Under the pieces are notes generated by a model. It was not told where the DNA came from. It made no database searches and was given only the letters and a program-made list of their open reading frames with translations. Below, piece after piece: positions 22,694 through 35,029 of a DNA stretch of 64,000 nt. Origin of the DNA: Magnolia sinica (taxonomy: Eukaryota; Streptophyta; Magnoliopsida; Magnoliales; Magnoliaceae); assembly GCF_029962835.1 (NCBI RefSeq), contig NC_080579.1:84151959-84215958 (forward strand), read 5' to 3'. The translations under genes and the position numbers were made by a program. The number at the start of each line of letters is the position of its first letter. Positions within the stretch are counted from its first letter, which is position 1.

Positions 22694-25600
22694 CTGTAAA
22701 AAAGCAGGACGAGATCCACAAGAAAAATGTGGGACCCGAAAAATCAAAACGAAGCTACAGTGGGATGATACTGGGGCTTGGCTCCTATGACTGTTCACCA
22801 CCATTTTAAAATGGCGGTGACTCCTCAATCGTGCACATGACATACTTGTACGGCAATCAAGACCGTCAAAATCACTAAACCAAATGTGAGTGGATCATAC
22901 TGCAAAAATTACACTGAGGAGATGATACTACCCAACTGATTTGCACTTGGAATTTGGACCATTCACTACTTTACTTTTAACCATCCATCTATAGCCATCA
23001 ATGGATGGTTAAGATTGCATGATCAGTCTGGTTTTAGATATGCTCCATCCACAATGTACAAGAGTGAGTCTAGCCCAGATGATATGATAGCATTTCCCCC
23101 ATATTTTATTTACTTTATTTATTTATTTGCGAGAGAAGACAAAATCGGATAGTTGGGGATAGTTGCAGAGAAGAACTTACTTGGCCTCGCACCCACATCA
23201 AGTTCCTAGCCGGGTCTATTTTGTAGACCCATACATTTTTAACTGTGCACTGTTTTCCTCCCATGCGCCCAGGCATTTTCTTGCCTTTGAACACCTGTTT
23301 AAGCATTAAAAAAATGATAATCTTTTAAGATTTACTTTCAGCAAGTTGAATGAGACACCAAGTTGTTTCCACCACTGGATTGTAAACTTCAAAGTTCCAA
23401 AACCCAGGTAAATATATAGTACATGGTGAGCACAATACTCACACCAAAGTACTGACTGAAGATAATGCCTCGAAGAAGCAAGTTTCTCGAGAGTATAATC
23501 CCCATGGATGCCAATGGGTCAGGCCTGGCCCACCAAAGGTTTATGGCCAGACTCCTGAAACTGATGGGTTGGATCTGAAGTTCATCACTGGTTACTAATC
23601 AGGCCAACCCAGGTCCGGACCACTGTGATAGTCATATCTTTTAAACGTATGTTTTCTTTCTACCACATGCACGCACACGCACAGTGACATCTTTGCCTAT
23701 CCATACAATATCATACCTTCCCAGGAGCATCTCTCTGACCGGTAGAACCAATGCTTCGATGGGACAGTGAAGCACCATGAGATGCAGGCATTCCAGAAAA
23801 TCCATGCCTCTTCATCCCACCCTATTAATGAAGGAAAAAGAATTTATTTCAGCACATAAAACAGATCTGAAACGTGCAACTTTAAAACAATCAAGAAAAG
23901 CGTATGTTGTTGGAGTAATAGATCATAAGTGACAGAAAGCAAGTAAACACAAAAGGAAAAAAGAAAAAGAAACATATCCAACTAGTTTTATTTCGATGTA
24001 GATACCTCCAGAGATGGAGTGTGCCTAATTGTTTTCTTTTTCTTCTTCTTTTTTCTTTTGGAAGGGTAAACCGGATTTTATTACGAAAAAATACTAGAAA
24101 TTAGACCAATTTTTTAAAAAAGACTACAAAAAAAAAAAAAAAAGATTTCTTTTGTGGCTATGCATATTGCAGTTGATTAGATGGACAAATTAGAGAAAAC
24201 GTGTGCATAGGTAATCACAGAATATTTGGTGCACGACAAGAGAAAATACCATCTCACATGGATATCAAGAAGGTATGAATCTAATTTCAGGTAGCCAACT
24301 CTCATCCATATGACGGGAAAAACAAGATATACCCACAACTAAATCCCTTTTCCTCTTTCTCCAAAAATAGGACCCTTACATATCAGAGAACCTAATAGAG
24401 CCACGGAAGGGAAACTCCCACCAGATCTACTTGTCAATACTAAGTTGACAGTATTTCCATAGGAAACATAACCAACTACTTTTACTCAATGTAGACACAT
24501 CCAAAGGTCCTAAATAAAGCAGCTTCCCAGTTTAATTGGCTCAAAACTTACTAAGGGGGTGTTCGATTTTTCAATTCCTCGGTAAATACCAGTAAATAGC
24601 TCATTATTGTTATTTACGTCCGTTTCATTTACAGGGGGGCTATTTCCACCTTGAAACTTGGTCCAGAAAAGGTTGATTTAAATCGATGGGGTCTACCGTG
24701 ATGTATGTGACATATCAACACCGTCCATCTGTTTTACCTGAACATTTTAGGGCATGAGCCTAGAAATGAGGCAGATCCAAAGCTCAAGTGGCCCACACCA
24801 TAGGAAATCGGGATCATAAAAGGTTTTTAACGGTAGGCGTTCAACCCACTGTTTTGTGTGGCGTGGTCCACTTGAGCTTTGGATCTACCTCAATTTTGGA
24901 TTCACGCCCTAAAATCATCTTGCAAATGGATGGACAACATGGATAAGCCACATATATCACAATGGGCCCCACATGAAATTCGCACCCTCCTTGATTTTAG
25001 TGTCTAAAAGCAAATAGTCATTGTCAGCATAGAAAAGTGCAGGAATTACCTTGGTAATTAATCATTGCCCATTTACATGTAAATACATGGGGGAATTGAA
25101 AAACAAACACCCCCTAATGATGAAGAAATTTAGTTACATTGTGGTTTCTTTGCACCAATCGAGTGGGACATGAATACAGACCATTTTAAATTCCATTCGG
25201 TTAGTGTCCTCCATGTCTCATCCTACTTACCATCACAAACAAAGGATGGGTGTCACTTGGAAACCCATGGTTTGATTGTTCTACCCCGGAACCCTCATTT
25301 TCATCTTCACCACCAGACTAATAATGAAGGGAATGTATCATACTTCGCATTAAAAATGTCAATTCTCTTCCAAGGAAAGCATAGAGTTCCACTCCTATTG
25401 AAACCCTCACTTCCACAATTACCGGTTCAAGGTAGAATTGTCCGATATAGAAAACAGTAGAGGACTCAAAGCAAGATTAGGCATTGGCGGGGAAGATATT
25501 ATGTAGCATATATTCTCTGAGTTCATGAATGAGGCAATAGTATGCTCCCAATTGAAAACTGAAATGATACATCAGTCAACAAAATAAGGCATTGGCTGTC

Positions 25601-28600
25601 TAAGAGTGTAAAAAAGTGGGTTGTACGTATATAGGAGTTGGCATGCAAGTATTTATTTTGGAAAACCTGCGGTGCACCTTTTCTTTATATTTTGTTTGGG
25701 TTAAGTGTGGCTATAAATAAAGAATGAAGAGAGGAGTCAAGGTCCACTCTCTTTTGTCTCTCTTCTCTACTTCCTCTCTACCACAAAACATAACATGAGT
25801 CACATGACAAAGGTGTCCAGATATGGATTTCTGCATCTTCAAAATTAGTTTCCAGGGCCTGATGATATCAAACATTTGAGGTACAATGTTTACACATCTA
25901 GTACAATGGAATGATTCACAACTGCTTGAAAGCTTGAAATCCTAATGGTAAGTGAAGACTGCCCCTGCATTCATGATTACCACTGTTAAATTGTATGGGG
26001 AGATGTATTTGGAATGGTCACAATCACAGAAGATCTTCGCCGTCGTCTAAGCCTCAACTAATTTAGGTCAGTTACATAATCCTTTTCCGCCATTCCACTC
26101 CAAGGGCCAATGCCATATTGTTCAGATTCACGTTGGGAGTTTTGGCATAAGTTTGACACCGGCTGCTAAACTAATGTAACCCTCTTTTTATCTGGGCTGG
26201 GGACCAGCAATGAGAGCATAGAACTCCCACAGACACAATATAATAGACTATTACATAGGTTGATTACCATGAAGCGCTATCTAATAGTCTATTACTTTTT
26301 GTTTACACACGCACTCACACCCCATTGGGATTTCACGACAATGGGAAATCGAACCCATGACCTCGTGTTGGGACTCTTGTGAGTCTACCACCAAGGCATG
26401 AGTAAGGACCCTATCACATAGGTTGATAACAACAAATTGTATATAAAATAAAAAATAAAAAATAAAAAAATAAAAATCCCAAAGAAGATGCTTTTTTTAA
26501 TGGTAATAGTGATATATTCATTAGAATGACAAGCAGTCATTACAAGACTACTGGCCGGATAAGAGGACTCACTAATGGACAGTTCTATTCCTTCCACGCT
26601 GACAAGGAAAACCCATTGCCCAAAACACCATATAACCTTTGCTTTCTGAAAAACCAAAGCTGCAGATTCTGCTTTGTTATTAAATGCATGTTATTTCACT
26701 CTTTTCTTATTGACCACAAAAACGCTAGAGCCATCAAGTGCCACAATTGGCAAAGATGTTCATCAGAAGCAGAAAATAATTGGGATATACAACCAGAAGT
26801 AAAAAGATGCCAACTGCTGATGACCCACTGCAACAGTTCTAGAAGTGAAAATTCAACGATTGTCTCTCCTTTCCATGCAACTCAGAATCACATGGCTACT
26901 TTATCTAAAAACCGCAGAGGACATATGGGATAATGCTGTCAAGATTGGAAGATCCTAACCTTTGGATTAATGACCCTCAAAAAGATGGTTAAGGAGACAG
27001 TCCATATTCATAGCAAAATACTTCAACAATCAAAGGGTAGAAAACTTGAAAATATTCCAATGTTGGAAATTTTAGTGTTCTCCATCCACAGTGAGGCCAA
27101 TCATATAAACGGTTTGGACCGTTGAAACATGTGTACAGGATCCTTCGCATTAACAAACAGTACAATTGCTGCTGATCAGTACCCCAACAGATTCCTCCTT
27201 ACCACAATCCAATTACATACTTCTATAGGGAATAATGCACAAAAGCAAAAAGAACGTAACAACATATTTATCTCAATAATAATGGTAGTATGGAAAATCA
27301 AGAGATAAAGAGTGAGAAACATGCACAAGTTAAGAATTTGGGTACCTGAAAACCTTTTCCCCGTGTGATTCCTGTGACATCAACATACTGGCCAGGAACA
27401 AAATGGCGAACGGTGATCAGAGTACCAACAGGAAGAAGTGCATCTTCTGTCACAGGAAACTCCCTCAACTTCCTCTTCAGAGGAACACCTTGAGCTCTAA
27501 AGTGACCCATTTCAGGTTTTGTCAAGTGTTTCACCTTTTTTTGCCCTGCCCCGATCTAGCTAACACCATAATGAAAACATTGCTCAAGATCCCACCACAA
27601 CCCAAAAAATATAATGAAACAGTAAAAATAGCACCACAACTGAACAAACACTTGAAATCACAATAAGAACTCAAAAAATTTATCAAGAAGAAAAATAATC
27701 AAACACTTGATAAGCACCATAACAAATTTACCAGCTGACAATCTTATCCAAAATAAAAAAGATAACACGCTCACAACAAAACAAAAAGGTTAAACAATAA
27801 ACACAGAGTTCACCACTTCCAACACATGCATGATAATTATATTATTATAAATAAACACATGATAAGTTTATTTTTTATTTTGTCATGGTTCGGTGATCTA
27901 GAGAACTGGTCTGTTGGCCCACTTTGGATGAACCATCCCACAAATATCTTCCAGGTAGTAATGCCCTGGCCACCAGGGATTGTCCTGTCAAGGAAAATTG
28001 TGGCATGGTCCATTATCAGTGAGGCACACAAAGCAGCGGTATGGATCACTTACCATGGGTGATGGGTCCCGGTGGTGAAAAGTAAAACCCTGAGTACTCT
28101 GTGCATATCCTTAGGTCAGATCTTATAATTCTCAGTCCTCAACCAAAGTACATGCATAGTAATCAGGTTTTCAGTTTGTACAAGCAGGGCCCACAATTCA
28201 GTAATCAACAAGCAACCTGATGTGAATGGATCATGGCCCAAAAGCCTTCCACAATGGAAAATCACAGCCGGCAATCTTGGGCTTTTTCTCAGCTGAACAT
28301 AGACTCTGCATTTCTCTTCTTAACCGTCTAGTTGTGGCACACATTGAAATAAACCATTGTCCTAAAGAAGAATCGTTCAGTCCATAGTCCATCCGCTGTG
28401 GGTTCCAAGAGATCAATGGTCCAGATCTCTGAACCATGGGCCCAGCTGTACAAACTGAAAATCCAAGTACAGAGAACATTATCTTGGGCCAAGGATCATA
28501 TAATTCCTCACTGAAAAATATACCCAAAAACAGTTTGAGGCCAGCTGCATATGGGGCCCACCATAGTGCGTATATGGCATCCAACCTGTCCAGCAGTGCC

Positions 28601-29224
28601 ACTCCATCTTGAGTGTTGGACGCCCCAAAAATCAGGCTGATCCAACCATCATGTGGGCCACCACATGAATTTAGAGGTTTTTGGGTTGTTGTGAATTGTT
28701 TTCTATGCTGTGGCCCACCCAATAACTGGATAGGTCTTATTGAGGTATCCCATCGTCATGGTGAAACTCAATGAGCGGTTTGGATGGCATACATAAAACA
28801 AGGTAGGCTCCACACAGGAAATAGTGTATAAGCAGGTGATAATCAGAAAAGAAAAGCAGAGGGATGTGAATTTTTCACAATTCTTCAATCGTACCTGCAA
28901 TGCCGTGATTCCTTCCTTCTCGATCGTCTTCACCTGCGTTATGATATTATCGTCCAACCAAAGGATCGAGATCGGGACCCGCTCCCCCCATTTGTCCCAG
29001 AGCGCGGTCATCCCGCACTTGACGGCGATCGCACCCGTCCGTTTGGAGGTGGGCCGCATCACTCTCGGCGTCGCCTCGATGATCGTGGATGGCACGTCGC
29101 CATCTGATTCATATGAAGACAGGGACTCTGCGCTGAAGTTCCTGAAATGGACGGTTGGATTTGCTCGCGAAAGGATGGATAGAGATAGGAGACGAGAGAG
29201 GAGACCTCTTGATGCGGCGGACAT
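22520..29224 (-). CDS. MRPL3: organellar (mitochondrial) 50S ribosomal protein uL3, copy 1
   Basis: Five exons on the minus strand, 29224-28895, 27555-27346, 23821-23717, 23294-23181 and 22693-22520, all phase 0 with GT-AG introns, encode 310 residues. The product is the uL3 protein of an organellar large ribosomal subunit, which acts near the peptidyl-transferase centre. Residues 1-50 are rich in Ser, Arg and Leu with few acids, as in a mitochondrial presequence. The uL3 fold follows: '[17 protein letters not shown]', '[18 protein letters not shown]', '[17 protein letters not shown]', '[18 protein letters not shown]'. Gln209 in GSTGQ matches the glutamine methylated in bacterial L3. Plant homologues are near 320 residues, so it is full length. 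Introns 1 (1339 bp) and 2 (3524 bp) contain TE insertions. The start lies in 'gtcgccATGtcc'. It could serve plastids instead, but the best family match is the mitochondrial-type L3. Confidence 0.93.
23181..23294 (-). CDS. MRPL3: uL3 copy 1, exon 4 (residues 216-253)
   Basis: Acceptor aacag|gtgttc, donor caa|gtaagt. Encodes [13 protein letters not shown] through to MWVRGQ. Confidence 0.92.
23717..23821 (-). CDS. MRPL3: uL3 copy 1, exon 3 (residues 181-215)
   Basis: Acceptor aatag|ggtggg, donor aag|gtatga. Encodes [12 protein letters not shown] through to RDAPGK, the most conserved loop of uL3. Confidence 0.92.
24555..25114. mobile_element. Tourist-like MITE in uL3 intron 2 (unit 1), TSD TAA
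   Basis: Ends GGGGGTGTTCGATTTTTCAA and, inverted, GGGGGTGTTTGTTTTTCAAT, flanked by TAA at 24552-24554 and 25115-25117. This is a PIF/Harbinger-type MITE of 560 bp. Its body holds the dispersed 'ccgtgatgtatgtgacatatcaacaccgtcc' type repeat. Confidence 0.85.
25115..26303. other. uL3 intron 2, central part (unit 1)
   Basis: No conserved exon is visible. It includes an inverted pair 'taatagactattac' (26242) / 'taatagtctattac' (26282) next to the SINE tail. The open frame at 25170-25460 has no recognisable domain. Confidence 0.5.
26304..26411 (-). mobile_element. Au-like SINE in uL3 intron 2 (unit 1)
   Basis: On the minus strand: 'gggtccttac..atgccttggtggtagactc', a B-box-like 'gggttcgatttccc', 'gtgaaatcccaatggggtg' and a TG-rich end. 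It is related to the SINEs at 13993 and 30439. The flank 'cacataggttgataac' (26416) resembles 'acataggttgattac' (26253), a possible target duplication enclosing a non-SINE 3' tail. Confidence 0.7.
26412..27345. other. uL3 intron 2, promoter-proximal part (unit 1)
   Basis: Intronic, AT-rich. It contains an A/T microsatellite (aaaataaaaaataaaaaaat) near 26445-26475. No exon, RNA gene or transposon end is recognised. Confidence 0.5.
27346..27555 (-). CDS. MRPL3: uL3 copy 1, exon 2 (residues 111-180)
   Basis: Acceptor ctag|atcgg at 27556/27555; begins [13 protein letters not shown] and ends GITRGKGFQ at donor cag|gtacc. The phase follows from an in-frame TAG just upstream of the acceptor. Confidence 0.92.
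27556..28894. other. uL3 intron 1 (unit 1) with dispersed repeat
   Basis: The segment at about 28550-28800 carries the GGGCCCACCATAGTG-type repeat ('atcaggctgatccaaccatcatgtggg', 'catcgtcatggtg'), also found at 21210-21500. The 163-residue minus-strand open frame at 28231-28722 runs through it and is not a gene. Confidence 0.6.
28895..29224 (-). CDS. MRPL3: uL3 copy 1, exon 1 (residues 1-110)
   Basis: Encodes the presequence and first beta-barrel part, ending ...EGITALQ. Donor cag|gtacga at 28895/28894. Confidence 0.92.
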
Positions 29225-29560
29225 GGCGACTGATGGACGGGTGGGATTGTCAGGAGGAGGAGAGCGGGGGAAGAGAGGTGGAGAAAGGAGGGGAGGGCAT
29301 GGTGTGCGCAGGTTAAGGGTTTTGGAGGGTGTACGTTTAAGGGTTTTTGGAGAAGTTCAAATGAGGGAGGCGTTTCTCTCTGTAGGGTTTTAGTCGCTGC
29401 TAGATGGAAATGTTAAAGCGCCTGGCGGGAAAATTACCGAATTGCCCATGATGTCCTCGATGGTATGTGTGAGGCCCACCATCTTTACTTTTACAATGCT
29501 GGGACCAGCTTCATATCGTACGGACGCGGATTTCTTCGGTGGCCCACCGTGATGTGTGTC
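29225..29560 (-). promoter_or_regulatory. uL3 copy 1 promoter: telo-box and site II motifs
   Basis: Upstream of the ATG on the minus strand lie a telo-box AAACCCTA (29383-29390) and two related AAACCCTTAA elements (about 29311-29319 and 29338-29346). Further up are two TGGGCC site II motifs (29473-29478 and 29541-29546). Telo-box plus site II is the known signature of plant ribosomal-protein and other translation-related promoters. TGGGCC is also common in the dispersed repeats here, so the telo-boxes are the stronger evidence. Confidence 0.6.
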
Positions 29561-30438
29561 CTTAATATCATCTGCATCCATCGTTTCACCGGCTTATGTT
29601 AATACGTGAGACCAAACTAAAGCCAATCCAAAGCTTAATTAGGCTATGTCACAAGAAACCCCTGAATATTTTATATTAGAGGTAGAGTCTTTATTATTTA
29701 AAACAAGTTATATATAATAGAATTAAATGATTAATATACGCTTGTGAGGTATGGGCCCATCATATTGTATATGGTATGTTCAATTTATCTGTCATGTGCC
29801 TCTTGGATTCTCTCTTATCGCCCTACAATGGGCTTAATTGATCAGCAAATGGACCGCACCAAAGAAAAAGATGGAACATCCACCACTAAAAACTTTTATA
29901 TTGCATTTGAGGCCCACTGTGATGAGTGGAGGACATCCAATTTCTCCAGTGCATGTATGTTTTAATGTTATCATATGGTGGAAAAAAAATAAAAAAATCA
30001 TGTCATTTTTACATTATTTGCATATTTAAGGATGCTTCCCTCCAATCTCTATGTGGTGATATAACTTTATATATTGTAAATATTTTACAAGTTAGTCAAA
30101 TACATAATTTACTTACTTATAAATGAATTATCACTTATAAGCCAAACAGATGTAAACAATTTACATTTAAAAAAATAAAAATAAAAATTAGAGTATTTAC
30201 AATTTAAATTTTTATAGGCATCCAAGCCATCTTTGAAGTTTTAATGACAAGTTCTCACCCAACCATTTCTATGAACTGGCCCATTGGAGGTTTGGATTGA
30301 ATTGATTTTTGAGATCACATCTTAAAATCAGTTGGCACAGATGATGGAAGTTGTTGTCACATCAAAATGGGCTCCACAGAGCTATTTGTCGAACATGCTA
30401 TATACGACATGGGACCGCTTTTTTTTCTTTTTTCTTTT
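29561..30438. other. intergenic, AT-rich (unit 1)
   Basis: No gene. It contains GGGCCCA-type dispersed repeat pieces (about 29750-29920) and long A/T tracts. A short inverted pair of 'acttataa' / 'ttataagt' type lies near 30110-30140. Confidence 0.5.
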
Positions 30439-30554
30439 CACACACACACCCCACACTCTCGCTAGTGGAATTTCACCACTTATGGGTACGTGAACCCTTG
30501 ACGGGGAGTTGAAACTCCTGATTGTCTACCACCAGAGCAAGAATTAGGACCCTA
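30439..30554 (-). mobile_element. Au-like SINE with 18-bp target duplication (unit 1)
   Basis: Minus strand: 'gggtcctaattcttgctctgg', 'gggttcacgtaccc' at the B-box position, 'gtgaaattccactagcg', a TG-rich end and a T-rich (tail) side. Flanks TACGACATGGGACCGCTT (30403-30420) and TACGACGAGGGACTGCTT (30553-30570) agree at 15 of 18 positions. Confidence 0.78.
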
Positions 30555-30570
30555 CGACGAGGGACTGCTT

Positions 30571-31200
30571 GGATGTGTGTGAAGTAGGGTTCTCAACAAG
30601 CTATAAGGCCCCTGTTGTCTTGAAGAAGGTATTATTAAAGTCATGCTATCCTGGACTTGTTCAATTTTCAATTCATCAAACACTTGGAGCAAGCAAAAAG
30701 TAGTGAAGCATGTGTATCAACATGTTGGGTCATATGGCATCTATGCCCAAACTAACCCGTTTGGGTCATGCCGGATCCAAGTCATGTCTAGGGCAACTCT
30801 CATTCTCCGAGTCTCAAACTTGGATTTGATTGGGATGAGCACCCATGGGATCTTTGAATGTAGGATTCAAGTTAGTTTTGGACAAATAACAACATTTACA
30901 GGTCAAATCACCTGATGGATTGATTAGACTGTTTATGTTAGAATTGGCTACGACATGGTAGCAAAATCTCCATAAGAGAAAGTAACGATCTTTGGTTATT
31001 CTCAGGGTAAAAAGAAATCCGAATTTGGAAAGTCATGAGTAACCTGTTGAAGTTAAGCCCAATGGGTTCCAACGAGGATACATGCATCACATACTCAGTG
31101 CACGTAGAAAATCTAGTTGTTCGTAGAAAATAAAATAAAATAAGGCCTTATGATTAAGGAGGTGATTCGAACAAAACAGGGTCACAACCAGCTGTAGGTT
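30571..31200. other. intergenic, no recognised feature (unit 1)
   Basis: No gene, RNA or element end recognised. The open frame at 30643-30915 has no identifiable domain and is not preserved in unit 2. Confidence 0.45.
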
Positions 31201-31690
31201 TAGCCAACCCACCATGGTGAGTTGCATAAGGTGTACAGCCAAAGACATCTACAACATAGAATACTGGTTGGCGAGGGAGATGGCATTGTTCTCCGCATCT
31301 TTCTTACGAGCATTGATCTCTTTTCGACCGCTCTTGGAAGTGCTCGATCCGGGAGTCGATGAACTCCATCAGCTCAGGAGAATTGAGGCAGATTCTCCCA
31401 GCATAGATGCACTCGGTCTCTTTGATATCTTCATCTAGATCTTTATGCTGGAGCTGGAGAGTTCGTAGCACCATCTTGTTGAAGTGATGATGTTGATTTC
31501 AGTGGAGACGTTGATTCCAATCAATGTCGTAAAGGTCAGAGAGATTGGCAGCCTCTCTGTAGACGATGACTTTCTCCTACGTCACGTCAAATGATTGAAC
31601 CCAAGGGTTGACAACCTCAAGTGCAGGATTGCGATATAGTAATAACTCGATGAGACCAAGGTTGAATCCTTTGGGAATAAGGAACACAAC
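31200..31690 (-). pseudogene. unrecognised coding relic (unit 1)
   Basis: On the minus strand, fragments such as 'NLSDLYDIDWNQRLH' and 'MVLRTLQLQHKDLDEDIKE' read like real protein (charged, coiled-coil-like), but they are separated by stops. Unit 2 reads 94 residues here (47674-47958) while unit 1 is frameshifted near 31360. I do not recognise the family. Confidence 0.35.
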
Positions 31691-33070
31691 TCATAATTAA
31701 TCTAAAGGTAACAGTTTGTTTGGAATTTTAATCTACCGAATTAAAAATAGTTTTAAAACAAATAATAAAATGACCAAGGATCTAGGAATCCACTTATAAC
31801 AATCACAATATCGTATTTACTGATTCAACTTTTGTAACTCAATTTGAATCGAAGCTCTATGTTATCAAATCGGAAAATAATTATATTAAATCAATTATCA
31901 ACATCAATTAAAATATAAATTCAATTGAACAATTTTCTCATAAAACACTCGGCCATCAATCATAGGGAATAAAAAATGTCTAAAGCACCTTTAGACAACA
32001 ATAGACCAATCCATTATACAGATTGGTTCATTCTATAATGCAAGTTTAAACAATTGTTAAATCAAAATATTCATTATAACCATAGTGCACAAGAAATCTA
32101 TAAATATACAACTCAAAGACTTTAAAGTAAAATCTAGATCAATTCAATTTACTATCATCATTTAAATCCATTGTTTAGTGCATCAAATAAACTAAATAAT
32201 GTAATTAATACAAGTTTTATCCCTTAGCCTTAGCTAAGAGATTAGCCTAACATGGTAACATTTTAGAACAAACAAAAATAAAAGATCTACTCCAATTCGT
32301 AAAGAAATTAAAGCGAAAGAACGTTGTCGACGCTCTACCTAAGCCTTTTCTCTCTCTCCAAATCCTAGAAGATACTTATGAATGTCCTAAACAGCTTCTT
32401 AAATAGATTATGAACTCCATCTTTTCGCATCGACATGGAAATTTCGTAAACCGACTTTTAATTTTTGCAGTCGCTCGCACCGTTAATGACATCTCAATGG
32501 TATCTAACTCACATCGAACATCTATCGATGGCATCAAAGATCTCCTCAAGGGATTGAGTAGAAACACAAAACTGTCCAGTAATGGCTTTTCAAAATTCGG
32601 AAGTCTGTCAATTGCATCGAAGATACTTTGTTGGCATCGAGTAATGAGTCCATTTTTCTGAAAAATCCTAGAATTCCTCGTTTTATACCCGATGACATCG
32701 ACCTCCCATTGAATTCCACTCGATGGCATCGAAGATCACTCGATAAGATCAAAAACCTCTGAACTTCTTGTGATCTTTACTACTTTAAATCTTTCATTTT
32801 CTTCATTTTTTTGCACTTTATTTCTTTTATCCTTTAAACTATAAATCCTCATTCATGACCTTGGAATTTTTAATTTTTCATTATTTTCTTTTAAGCTCTA
32901 ATTTCATCACTTTAAGCATATATTCATCATTGGTTCCCAAATCACCGCACATGCATAAAACACATATAAGTATATCAAATTAACTCTCAAATTTATGAAA
33001 AGCGAATGCATTTGAAAGGATAAATATGCAATATTTAAGTCTCAATACTAGAGCAACTGATTTTTAAATA
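31691..33070. other. AT-rich repeat-like region (unit 1)
   Basis: AT-rich sequence followed by a block (about 32490-32750) of recurring 'catcgatggcatcgaagatc' and 'ctcgatggcatcgaag' motifs. Such motifs occur in plant LTR elements, but no LTR ends were found. Confidence 0.4.
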
Positions 33071-33662
33071 TTGGATACAGTTATGAAGAAGGTCAAGAGA
33101 CTTTTAAGTTTTGTTAGAAGCTCTAAAAGCGCTTTTAGGAGTTCATTGGTATTGGACCACCTTCAAGTCATGGACAAAATGGTAAAGATCGTATTGGATG
33201 TTGGAATGCGCAAAAGACTTCAAATCATAAACAATTTTCTTGAGAAAACTTTGAGCTCGAGCGAAAGGAGAAAGAATTCAGCAAAAGGCATGTTGCTAGG
33301 AACTTATGAAAGTGTTGGAAGATTGGGGACTGAGAAGTCTAGATGCGTGTGGAAAATGAAAGATTCAAGTGTTTTTTATATAAGCACACGGGGGAAAGAT
33401 CGTGTCTGCATTCGATGCATAGTGACGAACGGGATGCCCAATAATGGCATGTAATATGTTTCCTAGTGAGTCATAGCATGCAACCACAACAGTTGTTATT
33501 ATCGAAAACGGTACGTATGACTCCTTGTTTCCATGCCACATCATCAGAGCAATTATTACTTTTAGCATACAAGCAGAAAAAATGCTAAGTATCGAATGGT
33601 CAAGACAAAGAAAATTAAAAGTGGCGCTCTAGCCGATTTCATTTATTAAGACGGTTATACAG
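33071..33662 (-). pseudogene. truncated tail next to mobile-domain-like pseudogene (unit 1)
   Basis: Duplicate of 49548-50152, cut at 33662 by the duplication junction. In unit 2 the minus-strand reading 'LKSFVHSNIQYDLYHFVHDL' precedes further pseudogene pieces upstream. Here those pieces are missing and LINE sequence is joined instead. It is assigned to the same pseudogene only by position. Confidence 0.35.
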
Positions 33663-35020
33663 TATAGCAATAGAGGTTTGGAAGTGTTTGGACGATACCA
33701 AGTTAATTTGGTTGATAAAGTTCTTCAAGAAGATTGTAAAATCGAAGAAAATGCCAAACAAATAGAGAAGTTATGTAGTATATGTTTATCAAAATAAATT
33801 AAATATATAGAGCTACACTAATGATTATGAGTAAATTTATGAGCCCTAATACAAAACTTTGAAAAAGAATGATTAAGCAAAGATTAAAGCATGAGACGAA
33901 TATACCAAAAAACCAGTTTGGATTCATGCTAGGAGGCTCACCACTTAAACTACTTTCATACTTAGACAATTGATGGAGAAATATAAATAATGGAGGAAGG
34001 GTCTCCACATGGTCTTTATCGACTTAGAAAAAGTTTATAATAGGTCCCTAGAGAGCTAATTGCTGAGTGTTGAGGGAGAAATGAGTTTCAAGATGATATA
34101 TTGATATGATTAGGGATATGTATGAGAAAACAATAAAAAATGTGAGTCAACTAATGAAGAGACTGGTGAGTTCCCAATTATTGTAGGCTTGCACTAGAGT
34201 CAGCATTGAATTTGTACCTTTTTGACATTGGTTATGGACAAGTGAACAAGACATTTGCAAGAAGAGATCTCATAGTGCATGTTGTTTGTAAATGACATAG
34301 TTTTAATTAACAAAATAAGGGATGACGTAAACACAAAGCTGGTTTTATGGAAAGGTTCTTTTGAATCTGAATCTATAGGATTTAAAATTAATTGAATTAA
34401 AACAAAGTATAGTATAATTTTAATAACAATAGGAGTATGAATGAGGAATTAGTAAAGATTATTGACCAAGAAGATCCCAAAATGACCACTTTAGATATCT
34501 CGTGCTGATAATTTATGGAAGTGGAGAGATTGAGAAGGACGTTGCCCATAGAATTCAAGCACGTGGAAGAAACGGAGACATGCCTTTGAAGTTTTATGTG
34601 ATTGCCATGTACGACTTAAACTAAAAGGAAAATTTTATAGGACAAGTCATGCTTTATAAGAAAGAAGGTTGGAAAGTTAAAGTACAACATGTTCATATAA
34701 TGAGTGTAGCCGAAATGAAGATATTAAGACAAGTGATAAGATGAGAATTGATAGAATTAGAAGTAAATGCATTCAAGGAAAAATGGAGACCAAGAACCAT
34801 TTTGGACAGAAGAAGTTAGTTGATACAACTTGAATGCTCCGAAAAAGGAAGGAGAAGTCTCAAAAGGATGTTGATAGACCTAGTAGAAAAAAAAAAACAT
34901 GATAATCTATAATCAACTAAAGGTCTTGATAGAGTGAAATGGGAGAACAAGATTTATGTAATCAACCCCAATTAATTGGGATAAGGTTTAGATAACGGCA
35001 ACAACGAAGTTGTTGTTGTG
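33663..35020 (+). mobile_element. 5'-truncated RTE LINE copy at the duplication start
   Basis: Matches 17199-18560. The endonuclease part is missing because the duplication starts inside the LINE, so this is a by-product of duplication and not a new insertion. 'VFIDLEKV' and 'LFVNDIVLINK' can still be read, with the same FVND lesion and a one-base loss after 'taatagg' (about 34043). Confidence 0.85.
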
Positions 35021-35029
35021 GAACACCCA

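Larger units (their letters stand above)
17199..33662. repeat. tandem segmental duplication, unit 1 (16464 bp)
   Basis: Collinear with 33663-50152 along its whole length at high identity. It starts at 'tatagcaatagaggtttgg', inside the RTE LINE, and ends at 'ttaagacggttatacag'. At 33662/33663 that end is joined directly to a second 'tatagcaatagagg'. It carries a complete uL3 gene with its promoter, introns, MITEs and SINEs. Offsets between matching points vary only from about 16450 to 16490, showing small indels. Confidence 0.95.

Noticed and set aside
28231-28722. 163-residue minus-strand open frame, also present in unit 2 (44696-45181)
   Set aside because: It lies wholly in uL3 intron 1 and reads through the dispersed GGGCCCACC repeat. 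Its presence in both units follows from the recent duplication, not from conservation of a protein.
28824-29393. 189-residue plus-strand open frame over uL3 exon 1, also at 45287-45856
   Set aside because: It is antisense to the conserved uL3 exon and promoter, with an Arg/Gly-rich product of no recognisable family. It is a shadow of the real gene.
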